Assembly: GCF_963675165.1 (NCBI RefSeq)
Contig: NC_087377.1
Location: 12,014,632-12,078,631 of the forward strand
Origin: Halichondria panicea
Taxonomy: Eukaryota; Porifera; Demospongiae; Suberitida; Halichondriidae
DNA length: 64,000 bases
Reading direction: 5' to 3'
Shown here: positions 12,122-24,937 of the stretch, piece after piece
How the letters are laid out: each line of letters starts with the position of its first letter
Numbering within the stretch: the first letter of the stretch is position 1
Translations under genes and position numbers: made by a program
Notes under the pieces: generated by a model
The model's database searches: none
Seen by the model: only the letters and a program-made list of their open reading frames with translations
Told to the model about the DNA's origin: nothing

Positions 12122-12880
12122 GTGTATATGCCTGTGAATCAAAATTTTCAGGTATGCTAGTAAGACTTAGTGTATCTATTCCAGCCAGTATTGTACTGTC
12201 ACGTAAATAATATTAGTGAGTTGAGTAGCTGATGCTTTTTATGCAGGAAATAATTTTCTGTGATGTCCAAGATTCTAATAATTACAGCAGTAGTTTAGGA
12301 CTGACTATAAGCAATTAAACTCTTATAATCGCTAAATTTATAATTACATGTTTATCTCTGTATTCTGTAATAAAGATCATTACCAAGCACGTTGTCGACA
12401 GAGTCGATCATATAGCATGCATTGCAATTCTATATAATCGTTGGACAGTGCATGCATGATAACCCTAACTATGGCAAAGATTTAGAGCGGGACATTCATG
12501 GAGCTGCATGGCCTGCTCCTGAACTCAAACCTATAACTTCATTACATACCATGCAGATTCTTCCAAAGAGATCCCATGCAACCATTGTTGGTTAGAAACA
12601 TGAAAATCCATACTATACTTAGAAGTATAATAGTGAAATGTCATTAAAATATTATATTATACTCCCCCTCTCACGGGCCAATAAATATGCTTAAAGTGTT
12701 TACAGCTTCACCCATTAGTTGCACTGTTATACTATTATTATTACTACAAACACACCCTAATAAAGGAAGGAAAACAACTATAGACATCACGTGTGCAGTG
12801 ATCGAATTTCATTTACTCTGACACTGTATACAAACTGCTTCCACACCAAGAAATGGTTAACCACGCAATTAAATCCACCT
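12122..12880. other. No gene recognised
   Basis: 3' flank of the tailless Ig-FN3 gene. It contains AATAAA-like and other A/T-rich signals and no open frame of interest. Confidence 0.4.
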
Positions 12881-12889
12881 ACGCACTAA

Positions 12890-13430
12890 TTAACAGTGAA
12901 TATACCAGGCTCTAATACCCAAAGGCCTGGATCGGAGTCAAGCATAGGTCATCCTTTAGATGTAATAATTTACATCACACAACACATTCACAAGCTGTAC
13001 TCAATACTCAACCCTTGGACACTTGGATCCTTGTGTATCACTAGTGACCACCACATTTATACCACATGCACATCTGCAAAGTACCCTTATCACACACATC
13101 TTTGTACATGATCAGTATACACCTAATCTACACAACATCAACAAACCTATCCCATACCCACTGTACACCCTCAATCACATACATGTAGCATACTCACACC
13201 TTTACCCTTCACTCTTCTCCCACGGTTTTCCTGGCTTATGATAGTGTGAGTCCATACATCCTCCCGTTGGGGGCCAGTGATCGAACCACACCAGTATACA
13301 TCTGCTGGTCTGTGTGGGCCGGGTCGTCATGGATATGAGATGCACCACAGTTGATGACAGGTCCAGAATCAATACCAGAGGAGCTGAGGAAGGGGGAGGA
13401 TGAACAGTAGTAAAATAATTCATATAATTT
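12890..13430 (-). pseudogene. HEAT/coiled-coil gene fragment, copy 3
   Basis: The stretch 12950-13240 (pyrimidine/CA-rich on plus) and the exon block 13240-13420 are repeated at 14760-15200, 52870-53300, 54850-55240 and 1260-1563. The exon block reads on the minus strand with residues RMYGLTLS and FLSSSGIDSG in alternative frames. It differs from the other copies by several indels. A CATG-containing 6-bp insertion near 13180-13187 separates it from its paralogs. Confidence 0.5.
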
Positions 13431-13607
13431 GCTTCTTAAAACACAATACCGTATAGCGGGTGATTTTCGTGAGGTAAAAATGTTGTTCAACTCGAAAACG
13501 GCGATGTTTATTAGTAAAAATTTCATTTGACTTCACTGCTTGCACTGCATTACATGCGTTCCGGTAAGCCACGCCTAAGTTTTTGAGGGGAAAAATTTCG
13601 TGGAGGT

Positions 13608-14015
13608 CAGTGTATTCTTGTAGCTTATGCAACAACTAGGGTTTCACAATGTTGTGTGGCCTCTATTAATCAGATTATGGGATACACGTTAAAGTTTGGT
13701 TAAAAATTTGGTTTGAAACAACTAAAATGAAAGGTACTGTATAGCAGGTAATTTTCGTTAGTGCAAATTTTCATACAAACTACCATTTGTATTCGTACAG
13801 GGGATGGTGACGTTGAACATAAGAATTATTATTGTGCCAGAAAAAGTTTGCAGTTTTAATTTTCGTCCACTGATACGAAAACCGCTATATACCGCTATAC
13901 GGTAATCATGGCAGAAGTTATGCTCTATGAAGCATTATGTAGGTGGAATCACAAACATTTCAGTGAATTTTGAAGGACTCGTAAATAAAAAGCCATAATT
14001 ATGATACATGGGGCT
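13608..14015. repeat. Dispersed repeat, copy 2
   Basis: Second copy of the repeat described at 412-857, same orientation, with the same GGGTTTCACAAT, TTCGTACAGG and TATGATACATGGGG landmarks and scattered indels. Confidence 0.7.
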
Positions 14016-14329
14016 AAGGTGTTAGTATTTATGCCAAGTTTCGTTAAAATCTGAGGGGGTGCTCATTTTTTGTGTTGACTTGATAGGAATGTCCCATAAA
14101 CGAAGTAAGTACTCTAAGTGACACAAATTCACACAATGTACATGGTATACAGTGGATTTTTAGTCTAAGCTGAGTGCATGGGTTTGGCTGCATGTGAGTT
14201 GAGGGTGACACTGAATGACACAATAAACATACGTGGGTACAGTAACAATCGTCCTGTATAAGGAAAGTTAGACTTGAGCCTATGTCATGCCATACAGTGC
14301 TACCATATTATTATTACGCAAAGACTCAC

Positions 14330-15200
14330 ATTAGATTATGTTGTTCTATTCTCCCTCTGAGGATCATTCTCCCCAGCAGCTGACAGAGTGAGGTGAGACA
14401 GTCCACTCCAGCAGACTGTACCAGGCATTGTCACTGCTCTGTGTGTGTGGTGGAGGGGGGGGGGGGTGCATGTAAATAACTGGAGTATGTAAATCAACAT
14501 TATCAATATTGGAAACAGTGTTTTGGAGCAAACCTATGATATTGAAAGCAATGGCTCCTACACAGTCCCAATAACTCACCAGTCCATAGAAGATACAGCT
14601 CTAGGTGTCTCTTGAACACTCTCTCACCCAGTAACTTGTCAAACACTGGCAACTGTGGACAGAGAAAGAGAGAGAGCAACATTGAACACACTCAAAAAAA
14701 TTAAGAGAAAATTTTAAGGGAACTGGAGGAGGGAAGTTAATCCAGTGTATTATACGTTAGCCTAAATTTACATCATACGCTGTACTCAACACTTTAATTT
14801 GGACACTTGGATCCTTGTGTATCACTATAGTGACCACCACATTTATACCACATGCACATCTACAAAAGCACCCTTATCACACACATCTTTGTACATGATC
14901 AGTACACCTAATCTACACAACATCAACATACCTTTATCCCATACCTCACTACACCCTCAATCACATAGCATACCCACACACAACACACCCTCACCCTTCA
15001 CTCTTCTCCCACAGCTCTCCCAGCTTGTGATAGTGTGAGTCTATACATCCTCCCCTCCTCATTTTGGGGGCCAGTGAATCACACGAGTACACCTACTGGT
15101 ATGGGTTGTCATGGACGATGCACCACCTCAAATACACCCGGTCCAGGATCAATACCAGTGGAGCTGAGGAAGGAGGGGGAAGAACGAATATAATTTGTCA
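14330..15200 (-). pseudogene. HEAT/coiled-coil gene fragments, copy 4
   Basis: Three minus-strand blocks occur here. 15030-15190 is the 'KMRKGGMYGLTL' type. 14577-14655 reads LPVFDKLLGERVFKRHLEL, followed by a GT donor. 14330-14445 reads VDCLTSLCQLLGRMILRGRI. Splice-like ends are visible, but neighbouring blocks are not consistently in frame, and a G-tract (14455-14466) interrupts. These may be the 3' exons of the HEAT-like copy at 15748-17690, or a separate relic. Confidence 0.5.
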
Positions 15201-15747
15201 AATTTGCTTCTTATCAAAGTGTATTGCACAATCTTTCAAACAGCTGTTCAGGTAGTGAAACAGTTGAAAGAGCTTTAAGCGCTCAATGTACAACAGTATT
15301 GATTACGAAGCAGCAGCTTACAAGGTTAGAGAAAGAGATAGAGAAACTTTGAGTGCTGTACAAGTGAAGTACAAGATGGAGATAAGACAAGGAATGTAGT
15401 GGTCACCCACAACTTGATGATCTGTTACAGAATTAGAACACAAAGACAAAACAAAAAAATACACTTCATACTAGCTAAACTGTAACAGGATTATAATATA
15501 CAACCACAGCCAGTTAGGTCCCATAATACAGTGCAGCTAGTATCTTCAAAGGTTTCTTAATGGGGCTTTCATATATACAATCATGTATGCTTGTAGTGTT
15601 GTTTTCACACGGTCAGCTAGTGAATAAAGAGCACGACTATTCTCCACATACAATGAAAAGGTAATAATGAGCTGAGCATGCAAACAATCTTGACAGTATA
15701 CACCTCAAATTATCAGCACCCGGCCTATAGTCTGTACAGTATCTCAC

Positions 15748-16628
15748 CATAGGCTTTGGTGACGCTGGTGAGAGCAGCAGCTGTCCCTTGTATAACTGAG
15801 GGTATGCTGTCTTCAAGATTGGCAAGGAACAGTGGGAACAGTTTATCCAGCTACGATCTGAGGAGAGGGGGAAATACTAAAAGTACAACTGATCAGAATT
15901 AAAAAAATACCAGAAGGCAAGTGCTTAATCCAATTGAAACTGATGGATATTGTCATAAGTATATACACATGTAGTTTAATAGTTAGGGTGTGTAATTCTT
16001 ACCTGCACTCATCTAGGAAGCATCCCAAGAAGTTACCACAGGCCAGACAGGCGGCAAAGGGGTGAGTAAAATAAAGAATAGATGATTTACTTGACTGACA
16101 CTAACCATCTCTCACGGGCTGGCCAGTTATCGTCATGGAAACACTCTAACAGTACACTCTAACAGTACACTCTAACAGTACACCTGCATACAGTCTAAGA
16201 CAATCCTTGCTCACCTGCGTGTGGGGGAGGGTGGATTCCTAAATATGCTTGGGTACAAGTGAGAAATAACGACAAGGTACATGTAGTTCGAGTTTAGGGG
16301 ATATGCAAATCTCAAATCAATCAAACAGCTCGTTATTCAGCCAGAGTTTCATCTAGTGGGGGGGGGGGCTGGGGTGAACCTTACCCCCCAAAATGTGTCT
16401 ATGATGTGATGCACTAGCATGTAATAGGGGGTGTGGTAAACAAATGTGGGAGTGGCCAGACATTTTGCGGCGTGGTAAACCTTCCCCCCCAAACTTTTAA
16501 TCCTAGATGAAACCCTGTCAGCCAGTACGTAGGTTACTCACCTTAGTGCCCAGCTCTGCAGTACAGATGCAGGCTGCCTCTCTCACTGCATGGTTGGCCG
16601 CCTGGCTCTGGGAGATGTAGAAGTCCAC
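15748..16628 (-). pseudogene. HEAT-repeat gene fragment, best-preserved exons
   Basis: On the minus strand, 16628-16542 is a clean 87-bp phase-0 exon (AG acceptor, GTGAGT donor) ending in AANHAVREAACICTAELGTK. About 16185-16102 reads CFHDDNWPARE before GTTAGT. 16079-16011 reads FAACLACGNFLGCFLDEC before GTAAG. 15857-15748 reads NLEDSIPSVIQGTAAALTSV before GTGAGA. Alternating helices with a V/I-R-Q-x-A-A signature are typical of HEAT repeats. A 13-bp unit (ACACTCTAACAGT) is tandemly repeated at about 16139-16180 inside the CFHDD exon, and the 16079 exon lacks an obvious acceptor, so the copy is probably broken. The protein family is not named with confidence. Confidence 0.55.
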
Positions 16629-17569
16629 CTGCACACACACACATCAACATCACGACAAGATTGAGACTGCTTTAATATTATACATAGGATACATAGAATT
16701 GCTTCGTTAATATTAAATATTGAACATTGTGAGCTAACCTGCTACTAAATATTGCACTACCAGAATCGATCTTAAAATACAGCTATTTGACCACCAAAGA
16801 GTGTCGCTCTAAACATAATAACTGGTAGATCTGGTAAAGACTAAAGAATGGATAAGCAATAATCACACTGAGTCCAAACAGACGGTAAAGACCCACTATA
16901 CAATAAGTGATATACAGCTTTGGTAAGGTCATACCATTATTTGACAGACATAACTATAGGAGCATGCAGAGCATTTTGGGGCGAGTGTGTATCGGAGTTA
17001 CGTTGTATAATGTATATGATTTCAATGCTAGCCATTTCAATTACAGCAGTATGCTAAAAGAATTGAGTGCACAGCCCAACAGGAGGAGCAAGGTTATCAC
17101 AAGAACTCTTGCTGGATCCAAGTACAAGCAGAACAATAAATTGTTGATGAAAAAACTTCCAAGCATGCCTGTGTGACCTCATGAAATTATTATTGATGAT
17201 AAAAACAATCTTCTACTTACTAGGAGTTCTAGCAAGTCATCTGCTGCAGGTGGCCTCAAGAGTCTTAGTTGTGTCTTGTCTGAGCTTCATTGTAGCTAGC
17301 TATAGTTGTGCCCATGCACAGCAATTCACGTAAAAGTTGGTAAAAGGTCGTGTACAAAAAACAAATATCGTGCCGGTCCATGACAGATAGACACACAGAC
17401 ACACAGACAAAATTGCAACGTTGAGCACTAGGTAGGGACTCGTTTCGCTCGCCCTAATTATTTACCGGTTGAGAGTGTTTCAAAACGAATAGGTGACTGT
17501 TTTTATAGCAGTACTACAATTCCATCAACCACATCATCATATGCACTGATTGCTACTAGCTCACCTGCA

Positions 17570-18860
17570 ATCTCGTAGCTGGTCTTAAGTTCCTTTGCCA
17601 GTTGCTCTTCTCTGATCTTATACTGAGATGATCAGCCAGCTCCCTCCAGGTTGGTTGTCCAGAGCAACTATTCATCATCCATTAATCAATCACTTCAGTC
17701 AAGCAATTAGCATTATCATTGCAACATAAATCTTCAATCTAGTGGAGAAAATGAGATATAATTGAGTGGGTAGTATGATTAAAAACAACATAACGGCACA
17801 TGTATCTTATAAAACCATTCAAAGTAGGTAATGAAAAGTCACCACTTTAGGTAAAGACTCTAGAGTGGACAAGTAATAATCACACTGAGCCAAACAACAC
17901 AGACGGTAAAGATCTGCTAGGCAATAAACACTACAACAATAAAAGGTCGTAGCTTTGATAAAGGGTCATACCATTATTTGATGGACATAATTATTACCAA
18001 ATGGCTGGTTAGCAGTGTGGGTAGGTGTGGTTGTCTCTCTTCTGGAGGGAGGTGGACCAGGAACTCCCTCGTAGCTGCAGGGGGGAGGGGATATAACAGG
18101 TGCTGGGTATACATGTCTCAATTTGACACAGTGGAACATCTAGACTAACAGTGACTGTAATAAAGAGGTGGTTGAAGTACATGTTTTGGGGGCTTTGGGC
18201 TGGTCAACCCGGCTGTATGAAAATGGGTGACCACAAAACTGAATGCTGTGAACTTTATCAGAGCATGAAATACACCTCAGCTATACATTATTAAACGTTA
18301 ATGGTACACATCTATGAAACATTGCAAGGCGTGTACATGTGTGTGCGTGGGAGGGGGATTAGTATTAACTCAGTCAATAGATAGGAACGTCAACTTAAAA
18401 ATAAAACCAGGGATGATTCATGCATGCAGGTGAATTTACTGGACATGTACTCTACTGTGGTGCTTACGTAGATGTACGTACGTACATGTATGCTTGAATA
18501 AAAGTTTTTATACAGTCTCACTTACTCATTAGGACTCCAACTTAGAATTTAATTTCCCATCCTGGATTCTCAGAATTTTGATGAGGACAAGCTCTTCATC
18601 CATTATAATGATATAATGTACGTAACAAGAGGCCTAGATTCAAGGCTATAATGATTAACTGATATTAGAGTAAATAATAATGGAGTAAAACGTTACCGAG
18701 GTTAATAGAGTAGGCTACAGAATTTCGTTAGATGTCAATAATCGTTAGTTAAAAGTGCATATAATGCACAAACAAAACGAGATTGATTCTAACTGCCTGC
18801 ACACACCAATAGGTGGCTAAGGGACTACTAACCAGCGAACATTTAGATGGGCCAAGTTAC
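17570..18860 (-). pseudogene. HEAT/coiled-coil gene 5' fragments, copy 5
   Basis: 17570-17690 is the coiled-coil exon on the minus strand (EEQLAKELKTSYEIAG before GTGAG), with in-frame stops upstream. 18000-18110 is the block read as REFLVHLP-like. 18120-18270 is directly repeated at 58738-58880 (shared GTGACTGTAATAAAGAGGTG and GGGGGCTTTGGGCTGGTCAA). The whole 17.57-18.5 kb block therefore has a direct paralog at 57.58-58.9 kb. Confidence 0.5.
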
Positions 18861-19199
18861 TTCCAGTTGGAGCTGTGATAGCTAGAAAAAACTGTCCAAT
18901 CATTCGATTTTCGGCGAGTGTAATCTATTTCTGTTTTTGGCAGAACTAGAGCTAACTGACACATAGCTACTGGGCTCAATCTAGATAGAATACAGTACAT
19001 GGTGGAGCAATTGCAGAGTCAGTAAACCTGAGCTAGAGTAGTTTGTGCCTGACGAATGTGAAGTGCTGAGTCAGCATACATTCATATATAGTAACACATG
19101 CTTGATCAGATGGTGCAAAATATACATTTTTATCACTGCTTGTTTCCTTAGAATGAGTGTCTGAACATACATTGTGTCTGATTATAGATGCCTTACTCT

Positions 19200-21060
19200 A
19201 GCTGACTGCATACTCACCAGCCTCAGGACTTCCTTTGCCTGTTGCTATTCTCCATCTTACTGAGATGGTCCACTACCTCCCTCAGCTCAATAGCAGCATA
19301 TCATATCATAGGTACGAGAAACTTTTCCATTGGCACGGTGACAATCCAACAGCTGATGCAAATAAAAAACAAAGGGTAAAGACCCAATACACAATAAACA
19401 TTAACTGAACAAGGGTACTGCAACGGTGGAAGTCGGCAAGGATCATGAGTCCCAAAAGCAAATCATTGTGCCGGTCCATGACATAATTATGGCATACAGA
19501 CAAAATTGCAACGTTGAAGACTAGGTAGGGACTCGCTTCGCTCGCCCCAATAATAATGGGTTGTATAGTAGGTTGCTTACTCCCTTCATGTACTCCAGAT
19601 CTACAGTTTGCAAGCTTGCTAAAATTAATTCCTATAAAATTGGTATCTATGTATCTGTCAGTTTCAACTTTCAACACTGGCATAAATATATAGGTATCAA
19701 TAATATTATTGACAACAAGCGCACAATAATTATTATTAATAAGGCTGATATATCACACAAGTCTTCTTTTGTCAATGATAGTGACCAAATCTTTCATTTT
19801 TAAGGCAAGGTATATCACATCAGTTTGTGGGTGCAAATACAATGACTTCACACCTCACTGCATGACAAGTTCAGTTTGTAATTTGGGAGACCACATTTCT
19901 GGACGATAAGATAAATAAATAGATAGTTGCATGGCTGATTTTCCTAATCCCAAAATAAATGTCATGTCATAAAATAATTATTCATAACACCAAGATAATT
20001 ATATCAAAATGACAAATACCGGGTGGTAAAGTACAGATAATTATAAATAATATTACTAACTTCCAAAGAGACATCTCCTGCCACCAGTCTTAGTCGCATA
20101 GCTGTAAATAAAATTCATGAACGTACATGCATCATGTGATATGAACATTTGGTTTGACTGCATACTTGCGATGTTCTTTACTCTATTCTGTGAGGCTTCC
20201 TTTGCTTTTTTCTATAACATGTTTGCAATCACGTAATTATTATACAGCATTGTCAAGTAATCACTCACCTTTTTTAGTATTAGGGCAATTACACTAATGA
20301 AAGCTAAACCGGCAAGAAAAATTACAATAATGGCGATCCCCCAGTAGCCCAGTGCCTGTAGAAAAGGTGTGCACTATGCATAATCATCAAAAATTGAGAT
20401 TATCTTGTTTGAGCAGTAAAGCTGATACGGTCAACAACTTGGAGGCTGCTATTGACCAGCAGAGAGAACTCAAAGTAGTACGTGGTGTCAGCATTATAAG
20501 TTCTGGTATGTTGAATGGTGTGTCAAGCATTAATGTAATCTCATCCGACAATCCAGTAAATAATGGGTCAGTTGTATAACGCACACTGCAGGTCTGCCCA
20601 CTAGTACTTAGGGCTGTAGATATGCACTCAACCTCAAACTGATTATCGGTAATTAAAAAACAGTCGAGGTGTGAACCGGACTGTATTGTGTACCTGTGAA
20701 GAATTTTTAACTACTAAGCAAAATATTTTATTCTAAGCACACCGTCCACGAGCATTTTTGATTAGGCACTCAACTATGGCACATCCAGTCAAATCTACAC
20801 TTTAATGGTCACAGATTTCACTGCATGCAAAAATCCCATCACCCACTCACCACTTTGTGGATGCGCTGCTCTACCAGCTGCACTCCCCTGGTCTGTGTGA
20901 CCACCCTCCAGGTCTCCTGAGAGTAGAGCCTCACACCTTCAGCCGCATAATACCTGAGGGGGAGGGAGAGATACATAGTGAAATACAGTGGAACAATAAA
21001 CAAAGAACCTTCAGAGAAAAGGGATACTGTACTGATAAGAAAAATGCTTCCGTGTCGTAA
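19200..21060. other. Mixed relics; no confident gene
   Basis: 19212-19310 contains another minus-strand coiled-coil exon relic (CCTCAGGACTTCCTTTGCC landmark). The stretch 20050-20950 has minus-strand open frames (for example 20387-20584) and splice-like sites, with a hydrophobic stretch around 20280-20350, so part of a minus-strand membrane-protein gene may lie here. I could not assemble a consistent coding sequence or recognise a domain. Confidence 0.35.
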
Positions 21061-21221
21061 ATATCAATAAACATAAAAATATAAGTGTCGTACTATAAGA
21101 GAGAGGAGGAACAATATAAGAAGGCTAGGCTTAACCAATTATGATAACGCAGTAATTTAAATAATAGCGAAAAATATTTGGGTTCTATAATAACAGGCCT
21201 ATAAGATGCAAAAATATATTG

Positions 21222-21505
21222 TGTACACTGCATGGCATGTATGGTGATGTTGGTGTGTACACTGCATGGCATGTATGGTGATGTTGGTGTGTACACTGCA
21301 TGTATGGTGGTGATGGTGTGTACACTGTATGGTGATGTTGGTGTGTGTACACTGTGTGGTGATGTTGGTGTGTACACTGTATGGTGGTGATGGTGTGTAC
21401 ACTGTATGGTGATGCTGGTGTGTACACTGTATGGTGATGCTGGTGTGTACACTGTATGGTGGTGATGGTGTGTACACTGTATGGTGATGTTGGTGTGTGT
21501 ACATA
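21222..21505. repeat. Minisatellite upstream of R2
   Basis: About 11 imperfect copies of a 22-30 bp unit with core GTGTACACTGTATGGTGATG. Each unit contains the palindrome GTGTACAC. It lies 400-680 bp upstream of the R2 start and is followed by a block (21508-21760) that is also found after the arrays upstream of R3 and R5. The His/Thr/Pro-rich open frames across it are repeat artefacts. Confidence 0.92.
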
Positions 21506-21834
21506 AAAAAGCTGTTTAAGCAAACTAGACGCTATCAAGGACTGCTTTCACTGTAATGAGACAGTGGTTGAAAAATAATAGGTTAAAACTTGTAGGCGAT
21601 TTTCGAAGGCAACAAAAAACACTGTTTTCTAATCGATATAATAATTGCTTTATATATATAGCTTCACGATCATGATGTTATAATAAAGTCATTACGGTAA
21701 CGGTGTATCCGTTTTGCCACTATGTGCGTGCAATGAAGCTCAACGCACGGGATGAATGCTCTCTATTAGCATCTTGTTATAATTATAATTAGTGTCTACA
21801 AAAACTGTATAAGTGAAGCTATATAAATAAATTA

Positions 21835-21905
21835 TCATAAAGGAAGTAAACAAGGCGGTTGTGTAGTCAGCAATCACCCTTCTCACTGTCAAGAAATAAC
21901 TCGAG
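21835..21905 (+). promoter_or_regulatory. Conserved proximal promoter/5' UTR of R2
   Basis: This block is conserved before the start codons of R2, R3, R4 and R5. It contains CATAAAGGAAGTAAACAA (TATA-like, ETS-type AGGAAGT, overlapping forkhead-type GTAAACA), then a segment ending TTCTCACTGTCAAGAAAT just before the ATG. Factor assignment is inference from motif shape. Confidence 0.55.
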
Positions 21906-23527
21906 ATGTCACTAATAAAGCTCATTGGAGTTCTTCTGATTTGCTTTCTGGCTGGCTTCAGCACTGGTAAGACTGACTATTTAATTATAGATTTCCTTAC
22001 ATTGCTGCATTTTTTGTAAATCCCAATATTCAGTGAGTGTGGAGAGACCATGTCCAATGGAAACAGTCACTTTCACCTGCACTGCTGTTGGAGATTCCTT
22101 GAGATGGTCACCATCAGATGCAACTCCAATCACTATCCTCTCTTCTACCTCTGGTCTCAATGTACCCCGTAATGCATCAGGTTACACTGTGACACTGATT
22201 GCATTCGATAACGATACACTAACATCTACTCTGTCAAGAACAGCAGAGAATGGGATCACTGTGTTCTGTTTGACTGTGCCTACTCTGACCACAATAGGAT
22301 CTTCAATGATCTGATTGGTTGGTGAGTTGCAGTTAGTATCTCGTCTATTGTCTGTATATATACAATAAGTTATATATAGATCCACCAGGACCACCTTCCA
22401 CCATCAGACACTCCATTTCAAGCAGCTCTGACAATGACATTAGTGTATCTATACAGTGGAACCCTCCTACTGAGACTGGTGGTAGAGATGACCTCACCTA
22501 CACAGTGACCATCTCGGCCCAGCTCTCTGCTACTGTCCTCACATCCACCTTTGTCACTGTGACTGCTCAATACAATGTGGACTACACTGTCAGTGTTGTG
22601 GCTACCAACTGTGCTGGGAGCAGTACAACTGTTGAGTACAACTTTAGGATTGGTGAGTTTTATTTTTGACACACAGTGTCAACTCCTCCTCAGGCAATTA
22701 CTGTCCTGTGTTGACCAACCCCATGAATGGAGTGTTTGGACCAACTACCAGCAGTTTGCCAGGATCCACAGTAACCATCCAGTGTGATGCTGGGTATGTG
22801 TCAGCTGTTATGATGGTGACATGTGAGGGTACACTGATGTGGAATCCAGAACCTGAGGCTATTGAGTGTACATCACTAACCACACCTACTCCCACAACTC
22901 GTGAGTTAAGCTCTCGCTGTATTGATAATTAATGCAATGTTTATTCTGTGTTAATTCTTCATTACACAGTCCCCCCTCAAATGAATTGCACAGCTTCACT
23001 ACCACCACCACGGAATGGCACCATCAGTGGTCATTCAGTACCAGCTATTCCCGGTACGCGAGTGGTCTTTCAGTGTGACAATGGACTGTTCCCTGAGGGT
23101 ATAATGACTGCCACCTGTCTAGCTACAGGAGAGTGGGATAGGAACACGGGGGAGATTGTCTGCAGAGGCAAGCGTATTTATAACTTGAATACACTTGTAA
23201 TCATACTTCTCTCCTGAACCACCTACAGCTGCTCTTTGTAATTACGCCAGCCTATCTGATGGGAGTCGATTTGATGCAGCTGTCTCCATCAGCGTGGTTG
23301 TCACGGCAGTTGTGTTCACCATCATTGGATTATTGATGGGACTCTTGATCATGTATTTGCTCATGCGTAAGAAGGCAGTGTACTCCCCGTCAGCTGAAGG
23401 TCAAGCTAATGTAGGACCCACTGTACCAGCTGGTCCTGTTTATGAAGAGGTGTTACCCAAAGAGGAGATTGAACTGAACACTAACCAGGCTTACGGACCA
23501 TTAGCAATTTCATCAACAGTTAATTAA
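21906..23527 (+). pseudogene. Receptor R2: Ig-FN3-two sushi-TM, one nonsense codon
   Basis: Six exons predicted: 21906-21966, 22034-22321, 22380-22652, 22694-22900, 22970-23167, 23229-23527, all phase 1, 442 codons in total. The order is signal peptide, Ig-like, FN3, two sushi, a transmembrane segment (FTIIGLLMGLLIMYLLM) and a tail with VYEEV and NQAYGPL; the C-terminus reads AISSTVN instead of GL. The only coding break is TGA at 22312-22314, where R1 has CGA, a CpG-type transition at the end of the Ig exon. The upstream exon-2 acceptor used by paralogs (AAAG) is AAAT here, leaving only the downstream in-frame acceptor (ATTCAG). The FN3 exon lacks six bases (two codons) relative to R1. The exon 5 donor is GC (GGCAAGC). 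It could be a recent pseudogene, a segregating null allele, or a source of a secreted Ig-only protein. Confidence 0.8.
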
Positions 23528-24084
23528 TGTAGATGTACATAGCACTATACATCCGTTCATTATCAACAACCTAGCTAAGAACAATGTAAACAATAACATT
23601 GTTCATTAAAAAGCCACTATACATGTATTGTATCAAAATAAGTAATTCAAAGAAGCTATAATAATAATAATATGCAGTTCAATATAATGAAAATGATAAT
23701 AGCATGTGGCATAAAGTTAAAACAATTAGGCAGCTGTATATAATAGTATCTACGCGTACGATGGGGTTTTAGAAGCCTTAGAATCGTAAAGGCACTGCTG
23801 TATATAGTATCCTTAGTGCAGTAAGGGTGGCACAACAAGTGCCTGGGGTGTTTTAAATCCCATAGACACTCAAAAAAGTGTGTCTAACTCATTTAGATAC
23901 TAGTATATATGCATGCGCAATCTCTCTACATGGCTTCTATAGAAACCGTGATAAAAGCAAGCATAAGTGTAAACGCTATGTCAAACCTTCAAAGAAACTC
24001 CCCACACAATCTTAACATGCACAACAAACCAGCCCCTCCCACTCTCTATATATGTAGTACACGATTACCACCTAATAATATAGT

Positions 24085-24522
24085 AGTATGGTGATGTCGG
24101 TGTGTACACTGTATGGTGATGTTGGTGTGTGTACACTGTATGGTGATGTTGATGTGTGTACATTGTATGGTGATGTTGGTGTATATACTCTGTATGGTGA
24201 TGTTGGTGTGTGTACACTGTATGGTGATGTTAGTGTGTGTACACTGTATGGTGATGTCGGTGTGTACACTGTATGGTGATGTCGGTGTGTGTACACTGTA
24301 TGGTGATGTCGGTGTGTGTACACTGTATGGTGATGTTGGTGTGTGTACACTGTATGGTGATGTTGGTGTGTGTACACTGTATATGGTGATGTTGGTGTGT
24401 GTACACTGTATGTGGTGATGTTGGTGTGTGTACACTGTATGGTGATGTTGGTGTGTGTACACTGTATGGTGATATTGGTGTGTGTACACTGCGGTACAGT
24501 GATGTTGGTGTGTGTACACAAA
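24085..24522. repeat. Minisatellite upstream of R3
   Basis: About 17 copies of a 24-28 bp unit with core GTGTACACTGTATGGTGATG, variable by TG dinucleotide number and T/C changes. It is the same family as 21222-21505 and the remnants at 34677-34716 and 36001-36045. It ends about 415 bp before the R3 start. Long open frames on both strands are repeat artefacts. Confidence 0.92.
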
Positions 24523-24857
24523 AATGAGCTGTTTAAGCAAACTAGACACTTTCATGGATTGCTTTAACTGCTAATGAGACGATGGTTGAAAAATAACAGG
24601 TTAAAACTTGTAGGCGATCTTCGAAGGCGACAAAAAACACTATTTTCTAATCGATATTATTGTTGCTTTATAGATTCACGATCATTCCTTACAATGATGT
24701 TATAATGAAGTCATTACGGTAAAAAGTTATTGTATCCATTTTGCCGCTATGCGCGTACGCGTGCAATGAAGCTCAATGCACGGGGTGAATGCTCTATCAG
24801 AATCTTGCATTTTCTACGAAAACTGGGAGTGTAATTAAAAGAAGCTATGAATAAATT

Positions 24858-24937
24858 ATTATAAAGGAAGTAAAAACAAGGCGGTTGTGTAGTAACAATC
24901 ACATTGAAACCTTCTCACTGTCAAGAAATAATTAGAG
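24858..24937 (+). promoter_or_regulatory. Conserved proximal promoter/5' UTR of R3
   Basis: TATAAAGGAAGTAAAAACAA lies at about 24860-24879 (TATA-like plus ETS-type core), followed by GGCGGTTGTGTAGT and the CTTCTCACTGTCAAGAAAT segment shared with R2 and R5. Transcription start is not determinable from sequence. Confidence 0.55.

Noticed and set aside
21093-21538. Long overlapping open frames rich in His, Thr and Pro
   Set aside because: They are entirely made by the GTGTACACTGTATGGTGATG minisatellite, open in several frames at once, with no splice or start context.
21222-24522. Regular repeats as a possible CRISPR array
   Set aside because: Units are directly adjacent and near-identical with no unique spacers, and the genome is eukaryotic.
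24046-24567. 169- and 149-residue repetitive open frames and plus-strand GVCTLYGD repeats
   Set aside because: Frames created by the minisatellite upstream of R3; repeat-unit length changes would disrupt them and no domain is present.
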